Shown in pieces: positions 28,219 to 35,993 of a DNA stretch of 48,941 bases. Position numbers and translations under genes: made by a program. Source of the DNA: Nitrospinota bacterium (GTDB taxonomy: Bacteria > Nitrospinota_A > UBA7883 > JACRGQ01); assembly GCA_016200345.1 (NCBI GenBank), contig JACQEX010000020.1, positions 1 to 48,941 on the forward strand. Reading direction: 5' to 3'. Numbering within the stretch: position 1 is the first letter of the stretch; the number at the start of each line of letters is the position of its first letter. The notes under the pieces were generated by a model. It did not search any database and was not told the DNA's origin. It worked only from the letters and a program-made list of their open reading frames with translations.

Positions 28219-28234
28219 TGTTCCACGTGGAACA
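28219..28234. promoter_or_regulatory. parS: parS site 2 (perfect palindrome)
   Basis: TGTTCCACGTGGAACA is a perfect 16-base palindrome and a full parS match, 56 bases from site 1 and 65 bases before parA. Two sites in the parA upstream gap are expected to load ParB and may also affect parAB expression. Confidence 0.97.
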
Positions 28235-28298
28235 ACGAACAAACTTCCCTAATTTTATGCTTGCCCCGCCACATTTCGCCTGATAAACTCCCCGATGC

Positions 28299-29090
28299 AT
28301 GAAGAGGACTATTGCGATTTCAAACCAAAAGGGGGGAGTTGGGAAAACAACCACCGCCATAAACCTTGGGGCGTGCCTCGCCATGGCCGGAAAAAGCACC
28401 CTCATCATAGACGCTGACCCGCAGGCCAACACAACCTCCGGCTTGGGATTACCCACAAACCTTGAAAACACAATTTATTCCGCACTAATGAACGAAAAAC
28501 TTGAAGCGGATACGATAAGACCAACCGTTATTGACTCCCTTTTTGTGTTGCCGTCGGACATCAATCTTTCCGGGGCCGAACTGGAACTTGTTTCCGCGAC
28601 CAACAGGGAATTTAGACTAAAAAATATCATCGCCTCCTTTGACTCAAAATATGATTTTATACTTATTGACTGCCCCCCCTCCCTCGGGTTGCTCACCATC
28701 AACTCGCTCTCGGCGGCGGATTCCGTAATAATTCCACTGCAGACGGAATATTTTGCGTTGGAGGCTCTGGGGAAACTCATGAACACCATCAATTCGATAA
28801 GAGACACATTTAACCCGTCATTGGAGGTCGAAGGGCTTTTATTCACAATGTTCGACAAGCGCACTTCCCTGTCGAACCAAATAGTCGAAGAGATTGCCCA
28901 AAATTATAAAAGCCATGTTTTTGGGACTGTCATCCCGCGCAATATAAAGCTCTCCGAAGCTCCGAGCCACGGCCTCCCCATAGTGCTCTACGACACAAAA
29001 TCAAAGGGGGCGGACGCCTATGTGGATCTAGCGAGGGAGCTAATTAACAAACACAAGAATGCGTTTGAAGATTCAGGGAGAAAAAAATGA
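28299..29090 (+). CDS. parA: Chromosome partitioning ATPase ParA (Soj)
   Basis: A 263-aa deviant Walker ATPase that drives origin segregation with ParB. The P-loop SNQKGGVGKTTTAINLG is at residues 8-24, IIDADPQANTTSGLG follows near 38, FILIDCPPSLGLLT is the Walker B region near 122, and SNQIVEEI plus PRNIKLSEAPSHGLPI are typical of chromosomal ParA. The short N-terminus (no HTH domain) marks the chromosomal rather than the type Ia plasmid kind. The stop overlaps the parB start (ATGA). Confidence 0.98.
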   Translation: MKRTIAISNQKGGVGKTTTAINLGACLAMAGKSTLIIDADPQANTTSGLGLPTNLENTIYSALMNEKLEADTIRPTVIDSLFVLPSDINLSGAELELVSATNREFRLKNIIASFDSKYDFILIDCPPSLGLLTINSLSAADSVIIPLQTEYFALEALGKLMNTINSIRDTFNPSLEVEGLLFTMFDKRTSLSNQIVEEIAQNYKSHVFGTVIPRNIKLSEAPSHGLPIVLYDTKSKGADAYVDLARELINKHKNAFEDSGRKK

Positions 29091-29920
29091 CGGTAAAAAA
29101 GGCTTTGGGGAGGGGGCTTGGCGCACTGTTGCCAGATCAGGGCAAGGTGATGCCTCGGATCATGGATGTCCCGCTTAATCAGATAGTTCGAAACAGATAT
29201 CAGCCGAGATTGCACTTTAACGACGAGTCCATCAAGGAGCTAGCCGCGTCAATAAAAGAAAACGGAGTAATTCAGCCGATTATTTTGCACAAGGTGGACG
29301 ACGGCTACGAACTTATCGCCGGAGAAAGAAGATTTAGGGCCGTCAAGTCACTTGGCATGGAGGCCGTCCCGGCGATTGTCAGGACGGTTCAACGCGCCGA
29401 GGCGCTTGAGTTTGCAATTATAGAGAATATACAGAGGGAAGATTTAAACCCGTTGGAGCAGGCGAAGGCTTTCAAACTGCTTATGGACGACTTCAATCTC
29501 ACCCAGGAGGACGTGGCCAAAAAGGTCGGCAAAGAGCGTTCGACGGTCGCCAATTTTTTAAGGCTCCTGAAACTTCCCGAAGAGATTCAACGAGACGTGG
29601 AAACAGGCAGGCTTACGATGGGCCACGCGCGGGCACTACTGGCCTGCGCGGGCAAGCCTGCGATGATGGAGATGCGCGCAAAAATTCTCAGCCTGGGCCT
29701 GAACGTGAGAGACGCCGAGGCGCACGTAAAAAAGAAATCACCCGCAAAAAAGAAAATGGAAAAAAACGCGTTCGTCCGAGACGTGGAGGAAAAGTTGCAA
29801 AAAAAACTTTCGACCAAGGTTGCAATCACCGCCTCAAAAAAGGGGCGCGGGGTTATAACAATAAATTATTATTCAGACGAAGACCTCGAGAGGCTCTCGG
29901 AAATATTCGGCGCGCTTTAG
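29087..29920 (+). CDS. parB: Chromosome partitioning protein ParB
   Basis: A 277-aa CTP-dependent clamp that loads at parS. The N-terminus KKALGRGLGALLPD is the ParA-contact peptide. The CTPase domain has NRYQPRLHF and GERRFRAVKSLG (about 85-96), followed by IENIQREDLNPLEQAKAF, and a helix-turn-helix TQEDVAKKVGKERSTVANFLRLL (about 145). The C-terminal dimer domain ends in DEDLERLSEIFGAL. The start has GGGAG upstream. The stop overlaps the convergent L,D-transpeptidase gene by four bases. Confidence 0.98.
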   Translation: MTVKKALGRGLGALLPDQGKVMPRIMDVPLNQIVRNRYQPRLHFNDESIKELAASIKENGVIQPIILHKVDDGYELIAGERRFRAVKSLGMEAVPAIVRTVQRAEALEFAIIENIQREDLNPLEQAKAFKLLMDDFNLTQEDVAKKVGKERSTVANFLRLLKLPEEIQRDVETGRLTMGHARALLACAGKPAMMEMRAKILSLGLNVRDAEAHVKKKSPAKKKMEKNAFVRDVEEKLQKKLSTKVAITASKKGRGVITINYYSDEDLERLSEIFGAL

Positions 29921-30798
29921 CCCCTCGCCGAGTGGCGAGTGGAAACCCCGTTGTTTTGCGTAACGGGTCCGGTTTCTCGCAACTGGTTCCCATAGAAAAA
30001 ATCAACGGATATATATTTTTTATCCACTTTACCGTCCTTGACCGGAAGCGAGAAGTCCTCGGGGAAAATGGCGATAGGGGTGCTTTTATGAACCCATTCG
30101 TCCAGACGCAGGAGGTTTTGATTGTCCAAAACCACACATCCGTGCGAATCAGGGTTCCGCTTTCCGGTTTTGCTTCCATGCAACCATATCCCGCCGCCGC
30201 CCCTGCCACTTGCAACGTCAAAACTATTTGGGTAATTGGTTACAAATGCCTTGGGACCATAAATATCGGGTAATTCCCTACCAGATTTAATTTCAATGAT
30301 TTGATATAGACCGGATGGAGTTTTTAAATCCCCTTCGGTCTGTTTATCCCCAATCTTGCGTCCTAATGATATGTCGTAGTTCCTGACCACATGGTAAGAA
30401 TCTCCAATTTCCCTCAATACAAACAGCATTTTTCGTGATTTATCAACGGCCAAGACATAATTATCCGAAACAACCCCGTTCGGTTGAGTTAGCATTGATT
30501 CCAGAGACCGTGGCGGGGTTCCTTGTGAAATGACGTCCCTCCCGCTTTCCACAATAGTCTTTGAACCGACAAATGCTATTGGCCCCACCTTATGAGGTTG
30601 TCTCCTTACGTCAAAATGTGAAACCACCGCAACCAAAGAAAGCGCTATCAGGAATGATATGACAACCGCACCGACCATCGGGAGCTTGTCCAGCGACGGA
30701 TAGCGCCCGAACGTCCTATTAATCTTAAAGTTTGAATAGGCGACGGATACGCGGATTTTAAGGACATAAACCAAGCGCCTCAGTACGTTTTTAAGCAT
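29917..30798 (-). CDS. L,D-transpeptidase (YkuD domain), membrane-anchored
   Basis: A 293-aa protein with a cytoplasmic basic start, one membrane helix (MVGAVVISFLIALSLVAVVS, about 41-60) and a periplasmic YkuD catalytic domain from about 110. The active site GIWLHGSKTGKRNPDSHGC contains the conserved His and the SHGC nucleophile (about 220). Family members cross-link peptidoglycan or attach proteins to it. The start at ATG 30798 lacks a Shine-Dalgarno and TATAAA ends eight bases before it. Confidence 0.93.
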   Translation of the reverse strand: MLKNVLRRLVYVLKIRVSVAYSNFKINRTFGRYPSLDKLPMVGAVVISFLIALSLVAVVSHFDVRRQPHKVGPIAFVGSKTIVESGRDVISQGTPPRSLESMLTQPNGVVSDNYVLAVDKSRKMLFVLREIGDSYHVVRNYDISLGRKIGDKQTEGDLKTPSGLYQIIEIKSGRELPDIYGPKAFVTNYPNSFDVASGRGGGGIWLHGSKTGKRNPDSHGCVVLDNQNLLRLDEWVHKSTPIAIFPEDFSLPVKDGKVDKKYISVDFFYGNQLRETGPVTQNNGVSTRHSARG

Positions 30799-30806
30799 GG
30801 CATGAT

Positions 30807-30834
30807 TTTATAATCAATGGGGGCCTTCGGGCAA
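30807..30834 (-). promoter_or_regulatory. Candidate L,D-transpeptidase promoter, near-leaderless
   Basis: On the minus strand TTGCCC (30834-30829) and TATAAA (30812-30807) are 16 bases apart; the -10 ends eight bases before the ATG. No ribosome site is seen in between. The rest of the 181-base gap up to 30979 shows no gene I can support. Confidence 0.4.
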
Positions 30835-30979
30835 GAAGGAAAGCTAATACTCAATCCGGGCTAAGCCGGTGGTTGAATCCATGGAAAACCGACCATGGCG
30901 GTTATAGACCTTGAATCCTTGGTGGTCGAATTCCACGAGTTCATGGCCTATGGCGCAACCTGAAAAAACCGGCCGGATA

Positions 30980-31180
30980 TTAATCCTGGGAGGTCGGATT
31001 CTTAATGCAATCCTCGAACCATGCGCATTTTTCGTTGGTGCAGTCGTTGCTCCTTCTAAAGCAGTCGGAAAACCCCTCCGCAAGCTGTATCGTCCAAACT
31101 AGCTCCTCTTTCCGCTCGAATCTATGGAGGGACTGAATACCGTGCACTTGGGCGATTTCCCTAATCTCATCCAGCGTCAT
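30980..31180 (-). CDS. Small SAP-type, Cys-rich protein (66 aa)
   Basis: The protein starts MTLDEIREIAQVHGIQSLHRFERKEELVWTIQLAEG, a SAP-like helix-extended-helix fold of the kind that contacts nucleic acid, followed by Cys residues spaced C-x6-C-x4-C-x5-C (CFRRSNDCTNEKCAWFEDC), which could hold zinc. The pattern matches a set of small SAP proteins I recall from anaerobic and deltaproteobacterial genomes. I start it at ATG 31180, with GAGGA nine bases upstream; the ORF track TTG at 31189 has no room for a ribosome site. It lies 41 bases after mtnA and may be read with it. Confidence 0.75.
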   Translation of the reverse strand: MTLDEIREIAQVHGIQSLHRFERKEELVWTIQLAEGFSDCFRRSNDCTNEKCAWFEDCIKNPTSQD

Positions 31181-31221
31181 GACAAGCAATCCTCAACTAA
31201 GCCCATCCCCCCATTGTAAAC

Positions 31222-32295
31222 CTACCGCCTTAGTTTATCCAGCGATTGTTCAAAGGGGGCCGTGGCGACACCGCGCTCGGTGATAATTGCCGCGATGTTT
31301 TCGTTTGGAGTAACGTCAAAAGCGGGATTAAAGATTTTTATTCCGTCCGGGGCGAGTTGCCTGTTTCCAACGTGGGTGACCTCCCGCAGGTCTCGTTCCT
31401 CAATCGGAATGTGATCCCCGTTTGGGATGTTATAGTCAATCGTCGAAATCGGGGCCGCCACGTAAAAAGGAATTCCGTGCGCCTTTGCGAGAATTGAAAG
31501 AGAGTACGTGCCGATTTTGTTAGCCGCGTCCCCGTTGCGCGCTATTCTGTCCGCGCCGACGACGATTTTTTGAACCAGCCCCTTTTTCATGCAGTAACCG
31601 GCCATGTTGTCGGTTATCAACGTAACGTCAATGCCTTCCTTCTTTAACTCCCATGCGGTAAGCCTGGCCCCCTGTAAAAATGGGCGCGTTTCGTCGGCGA
31701 ACACGCTTATGCGCTTCCCCTGCAGGTGGGCGGCCTTAATAACACCAAGCGCGGTGCCGAAAGCGGCCTTAATAACACCAAGCGCGGTGCCGAAATGTCC
31801 GGCCGTGGCCAGCGCCCCCGCGTTGCAATGGGTGAGCACCGTTTCGCCGTCGCCGATGAAGTCCGCCCCGTTTTTACCAAGCGTTTCGTTTATGAGCAAA
31901 TCCTCGGCCAATATTTTTTTTGCCTCGTTCGCGGCTCTCCCCTTTAATTCCTCAACACCCGCGCCGGTCGCGCCTAGCACCGCCCCACGCATTCTCTCCA
32001 CCGCCCAAAATAAATTAACCGCGGTCGGTCTTGTGCCGCCGATTACATCGCAGATTTTTTCAAACTCCGCCTTAAACTTGCCAATGTCCGTCGTTGTAAT
32101 TTCCCGCGCGCCCAGCGCAACCCCGCCCGCCGCCGCGACCCCTATCGCCGGAGCTCCGCGGACGGTCATGTTTTTTATCGCCTCCGCCAGCTCCAGATAA
32201 TTTTTACAGTCCACAACTACCTCCTCCGTCGGAAGAAGACGCTGGTCAATAAGCCTTACGATTCCATTTTCCAAAAATTCAACGGTTTTAATCAT
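31222..32295 (-). CDS. mtnA: S-methyl-5-thioribose-1-phosphate isomerase, with an internal duplication
   Basis: MtnA isomerises methylthioribose-1-phosphate in methionine salvage. Conserved parts include TVRGAPAIGVAAAGGVAL (about 43-60), GGTRPTAVNLFWAVERM, the active-site LTHCNAGALATAG with Cys157, ISVFADETRPFLQGARLTAWEL and VVGADRIARNGDAANKIGT. The 357-aa length exceeds the usual by 11 residues because FGTALGVIKAA occurs twice in tandem (168-178, 179-189) in a conserved segment next to the active site. The stop lies before the SAP-type gene and the start overlaps yggU by four bases. Confidence 0.94.
   Translation of the reverse strand: MIKTVEFLENGIVRLIDQRLLPTEEVVVDCKNYLELAEAIKNMTVRGAPAIGVAAAGGVALGAREITTTDIGKFKAEFEKICDVIGGTRPTAVNLFWAVERMRGAVLGATGAGVEELKGRAANEAKKILAEDLLINETLGKNGADFIGDGETVLTHCNAGALATAGHFGTALGVIKAAFGTALGVIKAAHLQGKRISVFADETRPFLQGARLTAWELKKEGIDVTLITDNMAGYCMKKGLVQKIVVGADRIARNGDAANKIGTYSLSILAKAHGIPFYVAAPISTIDYNIPNGDHIPIEERDLREVTHVGNRQLAPDGIKIFNPAFDVTPNENIAAIITERGVATAPFEQSLDKLRR
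31731..31795. repeat. 33-bp in-frame tandem duplication inside mtnA
   Basis: The 33-base unit starting CGGCCTTAATAACACCAAGC is present twice head to tail (31731-31763 and 31764-31795). The second copy matches at 32 of 32 readable bases. Perfect identity suggests a recent event or an assembly fault. Confidence 0.95.
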
Positions 32296-32609
32296 TTTGC
32301 ACCCGATTTAAGTATCCTTGTCGCCTCGTCGGCACCAAGCCCGGCGATAAGAACGGTTTTGTTTTTATTCGACTCCCCTTTGATAATTTGGACGGCGCTT
32401 TTTGACACGCCAAAAAGTTTTGAGAAAAATCTGGTAAGTTCCTTGTTCGCCTTGCCGTCAACCGGCGGCGCGGCAATTCGAACCCGCAGGCCCCCCTCCC
32501 CCATTTCGGCAATTTCGCTTTTAGAGGCGGAAGGCACAATCTTGCAGGTCACGACCGCCCCGTTGGCGGATTGTGAAACCGGCGACATTCTGGAGTGTGT
32601 TAAGGGCAT
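32292..32609 (-). CDS. yggU: DUF167/YggU family protein
   Basis: A 105-aa small alpha/beta protein with the family signature LRVRIAAPPVDGKANKELTRFFSKLFGVSKSAVQIIKGESNKNK. Function is unknown. The start is uncertain: ATG 32609 and ATG 32588 both lack a good ribosome site. It sits between yggT and mtnA; YggS-ProC-YggT-YggU is a widespread gene order. Confidence 0.92.
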   Translation of the reverse strand: MPLTHSRMSPVSQSANGAVVTCKIVPSASKSEIAEMGEGGLRVRIAAPPVDGKANKELTRFFSKLFGVSKSAVQIIKGESNKNKTVLIAGLGADEATRILKSGAK

Positions 32610-32632
32610 AACCGATAAGGCTCGTGAAAAGT

Positions 32633-32929
32633 TTAGCCGAGCCTATAGGCGATGTCGTGAAGCGTCTTGACCAAAAAAGCCTGCAAGAAATATATGCCGA
32701 AAATCGCGATTAGAGGCGAGAGATCAAGCCCCGAAAAAGGCGGGACAATTCTTTGAATCGGCCTGAGCACTGGCTCCGTGGCCCGTATAAGAAACTGAAC
32801 TATTGGATTGTAAGGGTCGGGCGAGACCCAGGAAATCAGGGCGCGGATTATTATCAGCCAAAGAAAAAATTGAAGCACCAAATCCAGCACCATGGCTATC
32901 GCGTTCACAAGGTTTCCGACCGCGAACAT
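32633..32929 (-). CDS. yggT: YggT family membrane protein
   Basis: A 98-aa inner-membrane protein with two hydrophobic segments (about 5-30 and 70-90) and the family core IIIRALISWVSPDPYNPIVQFLIRATEPVLRPIQRI. YggT proteins are linked to osmotic tolerance or protein organisation in the membrane, but the function is not settled. ATG 32929 shares one base with the proC stop (TGATG). Confidence 0.95.
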   Translation of the reverse strand: MFAVGNLVNAIAMVLDLVLQFFLWLIIIRALISWVSPDPYNPIVQFLIRATEPVLRPIQRIVPPFSGLDLSPLIAIFGIYFLQAFLVKTLHDIAYRLG

Positions 32930-33738
32930 CAGCCCAAATCCCTCGAGCGCTGGACGGCCGCGGAAATCGCGTCCAAAAACGCGCCCCTAACGCCGTGCGA
33001 CTCGAGCCTATGGAGCGCCGCGGCGGTGGTGCCGTTTGGCGAGGTTATCTTTTCCCTTAATTCGGCGGGCGTCCCGCCAAGTTCCAAAAGGGCCGACGCG
33101 CCCCTGAAGGTCTGCCTTACAAGCTCTTTCGCCTGCGCTAGCGGCAGACCGGCCTCGACGCCTCCCTGCGTCATCGCCTCCATGACGAGGTATATGTACG
33201 CCGGCCCGGAGCCAGATATGGCGGTGACGGCGTCCATCTTCGACTCGTCAACCCAAATCGTCTTCCCCGTGGACTCGAAGAATTTTTGCACCATGGCGAG
33301 GTCGTCCTCGCTCAAGTTCGGCGTGTGCGACAGCGCGGTCATGCCCTCCCCCGCCTGGGTGCAAATGTTTGGCATGGCCCGCACGACCTTGGCCTTGGCG
33401 TACCAGGTGAGCGAGGCCAGCTTCACCCCGGCGGCGATGCTGATGACTATCATATGTTCCCTTATGTTCGGGGCTATCTCCTTCAACAGCTCGGAAATCG
33501 CGTCCGGCTTTACCGCCAAAAGCAATATCTCGGAGGATTCCGCGACCTCGTTGTTGTCGCCGGTCGCCTTCACCCCGTGCTTCTTCCTCATGTGTTCGAG
33601 CCGTGCCGCGGACTCGTCCGACACGGTTAGGTCGCCTGCGGCGCAGAACCCGGATTTCAAAAGGCCGGCGGTAAACGCCTCTCCCATGACGCCGGATCCT
33701 ATGATTCCAATTTTCTTGCTCTTTGTTTTATCGTTCAC
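32929..33738 (-). CDS. proC: Pyrroline-5-carboxylate reductase
   Basis: ProC reduces pyrroline-5-carboxylate to proline. The NADPH site IGIIGSGVMGEAFTAGLLKSG is at the N-terminus, ILLAVKPDAISELL and VRAMPNICTQAGEGMTAL follow, and the C-terminal dimer domain shows ITSPNGTTAAALHRLE. I prefer GTG 33738 with GAAGGGG upstream (269 aa) over the TTG 33756 of the ORF track. It overlaps the end of yggS by 11 bases. Confidence 0.95.
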   Translation of the reverse strand: MNDKTKSKKIGIIGSGVMGEAFTAGLLKSGFCAAGDLTVSDESAARLEHMRKKHGVKATGDNNEVAESSEILLLAVKPDAISELLKEIAPNIREHMIVISIAAGVKLASLTWYAKAKVVRAMPNICTQAGEGMTALSHTPNLSEDDLAMVQKFFESTGKTIWVDESKMDAVTAISGSGPAYIYLVMEAMTQGGVEAGLPLAQAKELVRQTFRGASALLELGGTPAELREKITSPNGTTAAALHRLESHGVRGAFLDAISAAVQRSRDLG

Positions 33739-34279
33739 CAAATATTCCCCTTCCAATTCTCAGGTGGGTGGCGCCTTCCTCGACCGCCACTACATAATCG
33801 TCCGTCATCCCGAATGATAGTATATCGAACGTGGCATTTTCCAGCCCTAATAACGAAAGGGACTCCACGCCATGTTTGCTATTTTCACCGGCAATGTTTA
33901 TCTCCAACAACACCGGCACCACCCTACCCCCGGCCCTTCTACCTAACTCGGCGGCGATTTCATGGGAGTCCACCGAATGAACGAGCGAGAACAGCCTAGG
34001 AATAAACTTGGCCTTGTTTTTTTGAAGCGGACCGATGAAATGCCATTCCACCAAGTCACCGATTTCCTCGTGCTTTTTAACCGCCTCCTGTACCCTGCTC
34101 TCGCCGATAATTTTTACGCCGTGCTCAATAGCCGTCCTAATCTCCGGCACTCCCACCGTTTTTGTGACGGCGACTATGGTGATGTCGGACAAGCGCCTGC
34201 CGGAGCGAAACGCGGCCTTTTCAACGTTGGCCCTGACGACGTCCAGATTTTTTTTGATGAACGAGTATTTATTTTGCAC
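33728..34279 (-). CDS. yggS: PLP homeostasis protein YggS, internally shortened
   Basis: A PLP-binding TIM-barrel protein that balances vitamin B6 pools. The PLP lysine is Lys40 in ITIVAVTKTVG, and IGESRVQEAVKKHEEI, WHFIGPLQKNKAKFI, VHSVDS, LLEINIAGENSKHG, LSFGMTDDYVVAVEEGATHLRIGRGIFG are all present. At 183 aa it lacks about 45 residues found in the family between INIAGEnSKHG and the SMGMSxD strand, including the GLMTI strand. The frame is intact. GTG 34279 has no Shine-Dalgarno; TACAAT ends seven bases upstream. Confidence 0.88.
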   Translation of the reverse strand: MQNKYSFIKKNLDVVRANVEKAAFRSGRRLSDITIVAVTKTVGVPEIRTAIEHGVKIIGESRVQEAVKKHEEIGDLVEWHFIGPLQKNKAKFIPRLFSLVHSVDSHEIAAELGRRAGGRVVPVLLEINIAGENSKHGVESLSLLGLENATFDILSFGMTDDYVVAVEEGATHLRIGRGIFGER

Positions 34280-34286
34280 GGTGGGA

Positions 34287-34321
34287 ATTGTAACCCGCTT
34301 TACCTTTTTGATAAAGCGGGT
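34287..34321 (-). promoter_or_regulatory. yggS -10 element abutting a 10-bp inverted repeat
   Basis: TACAAT on the minus strand (34292-34287) ends seven bases before the GTG start. Directly upstream is a perfect inverted repeat ACCCGCTTTA / TAAAGCGGGT (34293-34302 and 34312-34321) that covers the -35 region. There is no U-run after it, so an operator is more likely than a terminator. Confidence 0.5.
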
Positions 34322-34361
34322 GTGCGTTGTGAAAAAATTGCGATTTACTTAAAGGGAGGTG

Positions 34362-34405
34362 GGAGCGGCGACCGGGAGGAGGTGCTCTCCCTAAATCGCC
34401 GCTCC
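34362..34405 (-). terminator. Long hairpin after flgE
   Basis: GGAGCGGCGA pairs with TCGCCGCTCC (10 bp perfect) around an inner GGGAG/CTCCC stem, six bases beyond the flgE stop. There is no strong U-run after it on the minus strand, so it may end transcription weakly or protect the mRNA end. Confidence 0.5.
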
Positions 34406-34410
34406 AGGTA

Positions 34411-35955
34411 CTACGACTTCACTATCTGGATGGTCTGTTGCATCAGCGTGTCGGCCATGGTTATTATTTTCGAGTTCGCCACGTACGCGCTCTGGGTTTT
34501 AACCATCGCGACGAATTCCGAGGCAAGATCCACGTTCGAAAGCTCCAGGGAGTTGCCGAGAATCGTGCCCAAACCGCCCGCGCCGGCGGTGCCGGTTAGG
34601 GCCTGGCCGGAAGCTTGCGTGGCGGCATAAAGCGAACCGCCTTTCCTGGTCAACCCCGATGTATTCGGGAAATTCGCAAGTTGAAACTGATACAGTTTTT
34701 GCGTCTGGCCGTTCGAGAAGGAACCGGTTATCACGCCTTTGGTGTCCACAGAGAGGCCCGTGAGGTTGCCGGCGGAATATCCGTCCTGGGTAAGGCTCAG
34801 CGTGGCCGAGGGGGAGGAGTAACTGGTGAGGGACGGGGCGCCCGCGCTGTCAAAGGTGCTCCAAGATAGGCTAAGCGGGTTTGCGCCTCCGGGTGCTTCC
34901 GTTATCGTTATTCCCGTGGGGTTTGTCGTGCCTAACGTCCCGCCGGTGCTGTTCACGCCAACCAACGTTCCCGTGCCGTTAAACTCGAGTGTTCCAGACC
35001 CTCCCGTGACCGTCATTCCGGTCGGAGGCACGATTTGGTATATAAAGTCGGTGGACACGTTGGCCGCCGTAATGTTGGACGGCACGGCGGTTTTAAAGAA
35101 ATTCATGGTCGTATTTACGGAGTTTCCCTGGGCGTCGTAAAGCGTAATCGTGGTGCTGTACGCCGGTGCCGGGGGAGGAGAGCTAATTATGGAGTTGGTT
35201 TTGGTTCCGGCGGAGGTCACTGTAATTGCCGCCCCTCCTTGGGTCGCGGAAACCTGGATTGTCGGCGTGGCGCCGCCAGAATTGCTCACCACATAGTAAG
35301 GGGTGTTTGGCGAGAGGCCGCCCGGCATTGCCCCGCTCGATAAAAATTGAATCGAGGAGCCGACGGCGTAGGTGGTGCCGTTGCTTCCGAGGGTAATGTT
35401 GGCGGAACCCGCCGTGGTGGTTATATTGGCGGCCGGGGTTATTGTCGCGTTGGTGTTAAGGTTTGCGCCAAGGGTGAAGTTTGTGGAGGCCTTTGGTGCG
35501 TTCGAAAGCATGTTGGTAAAGCTTATGTTGCTGGACACTCCTGTTGGCGCGACCATGTTGTACCCTTGGATTATGTCGCCGGAACTGTCCACAAGGTTGT
35601 TGCTTTTGTCTTGTATTAACTGCCCGTCCCTCGAATAGTACGGGGTGCCGCTGTTCGGGTCTTTAACCACGAAAAATCCAGCACCCTGAACCGCCACATC
35701 CGTCGAGTTGCCGGTGGTCTGAAAGGAACCCTGCGACCAAGCGGTGTTCACTCCTGCCATGGACGTTCCACGGCCCAACTGCATTGATCCGCCGCCGCTT
35801 GTGAGGGAGGCCGACAGTATGTCGGCAAATTGCGCGGTGGAACCTTTGAAACCGTAGGTGTTCACGTTGGCGATGTTGTCGCCAATAACGTTCATCGCGT
35901 TTCCAAAGGCGTTTATTCCGCTTACGCCAGTTAACATTGCAACATCTAGACTCAT
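34411..35955 (-). CDS. flgE: Flagellar hook protein FlgE
   Basis: The 514-aa hook subunit. The N-terminal rod-type domain is clear (MLTGVSGINAFGNAMNVIGDNIANVNTYGFKG, then AVQGAGFFVV), and the C-terminal domain ends NSLELSNVDLASEFVAMVKTQSAYVANSKIITMADTLMQQTIQIV. Between them, about 175-265, lies a Thr/Gly/Ser-rich stretch with PGGLSPNTPYYVV and IQVSATQGGAAI, a beta module more often seen in phage and surface proteins. AGGAGG precedes ATG 35955. Last gene of fliK-flgD-flgE. Confidence 0.96.
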   Translation of the reverse strand: MSLDVAMLTGVSGINAFGNAMNVIGDNIANVNTYGFKGSTAQFADILSASLTSGGGSMQLGRGTSMAGVNTAWSQGSFQTTGNSTDVAVQGAGFFVVKDPNSGTPYYSRDGQLIQDKSNNLVDSSGDIIQGYNMVAPTGVSSNISFTNMLSNAPKASTNFTLGANLNTNATITPAANITTTAGSANITLGSNGTTYAVGSSIQFLSSGAMPGGLSPNTPYYVVSNSGGATPTIQVSATQGGAAITVTSAGTKTNSIISSPPPAPAYSTTITLYDAQGNSVNTTMNFFKTAVPSNITAANVSTDFIYQIVPPTGMTVTGGSGTLEFNGTGTLVGVNSTGGTLGTTNPTGITITEAPGGANPLSLSWSTFDSAGAPSLTSYSSPSATLSLTQDGYSAGNLTGLSVDTKGVITGSFSNGQTQKLYQFQLANFPNTSGLTRKGGSLYAATQASGQALTGTAGAGGLGTILGNSLELSNVDLASEFVAMVKTQSAYVANSKIITMADTLMQQTIQIVKS

Positions 35956-35993
35956 AGTATCCTCCTAACAAAATTAAATTTTTTCACTAACGC

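Noticed and set aside
30844-31083. 79-aa minus-strand ORF between the L,D-transpeptidase and the SAP-type gene
   Set aside because: Its first half overlaps the SAP-type gene in another frame. The tail (HELVEFDHQGFKVYNRHGRF) looks protein-like, but no start with a ribosome site exists in the free part, so I do not call it.
34293-34321. Inverted repeat upstream of yggS as a terminator
   Set aside because: No T-run follows on either strand and it abuts the -10 element, so an operator is the better reading.
35035-35638. Plus-strand ORFs of 88-102 aa inside flgE
   Set aside because: They are antisense shadows of the Thr/Gly/Ser-rich part of FlgE.
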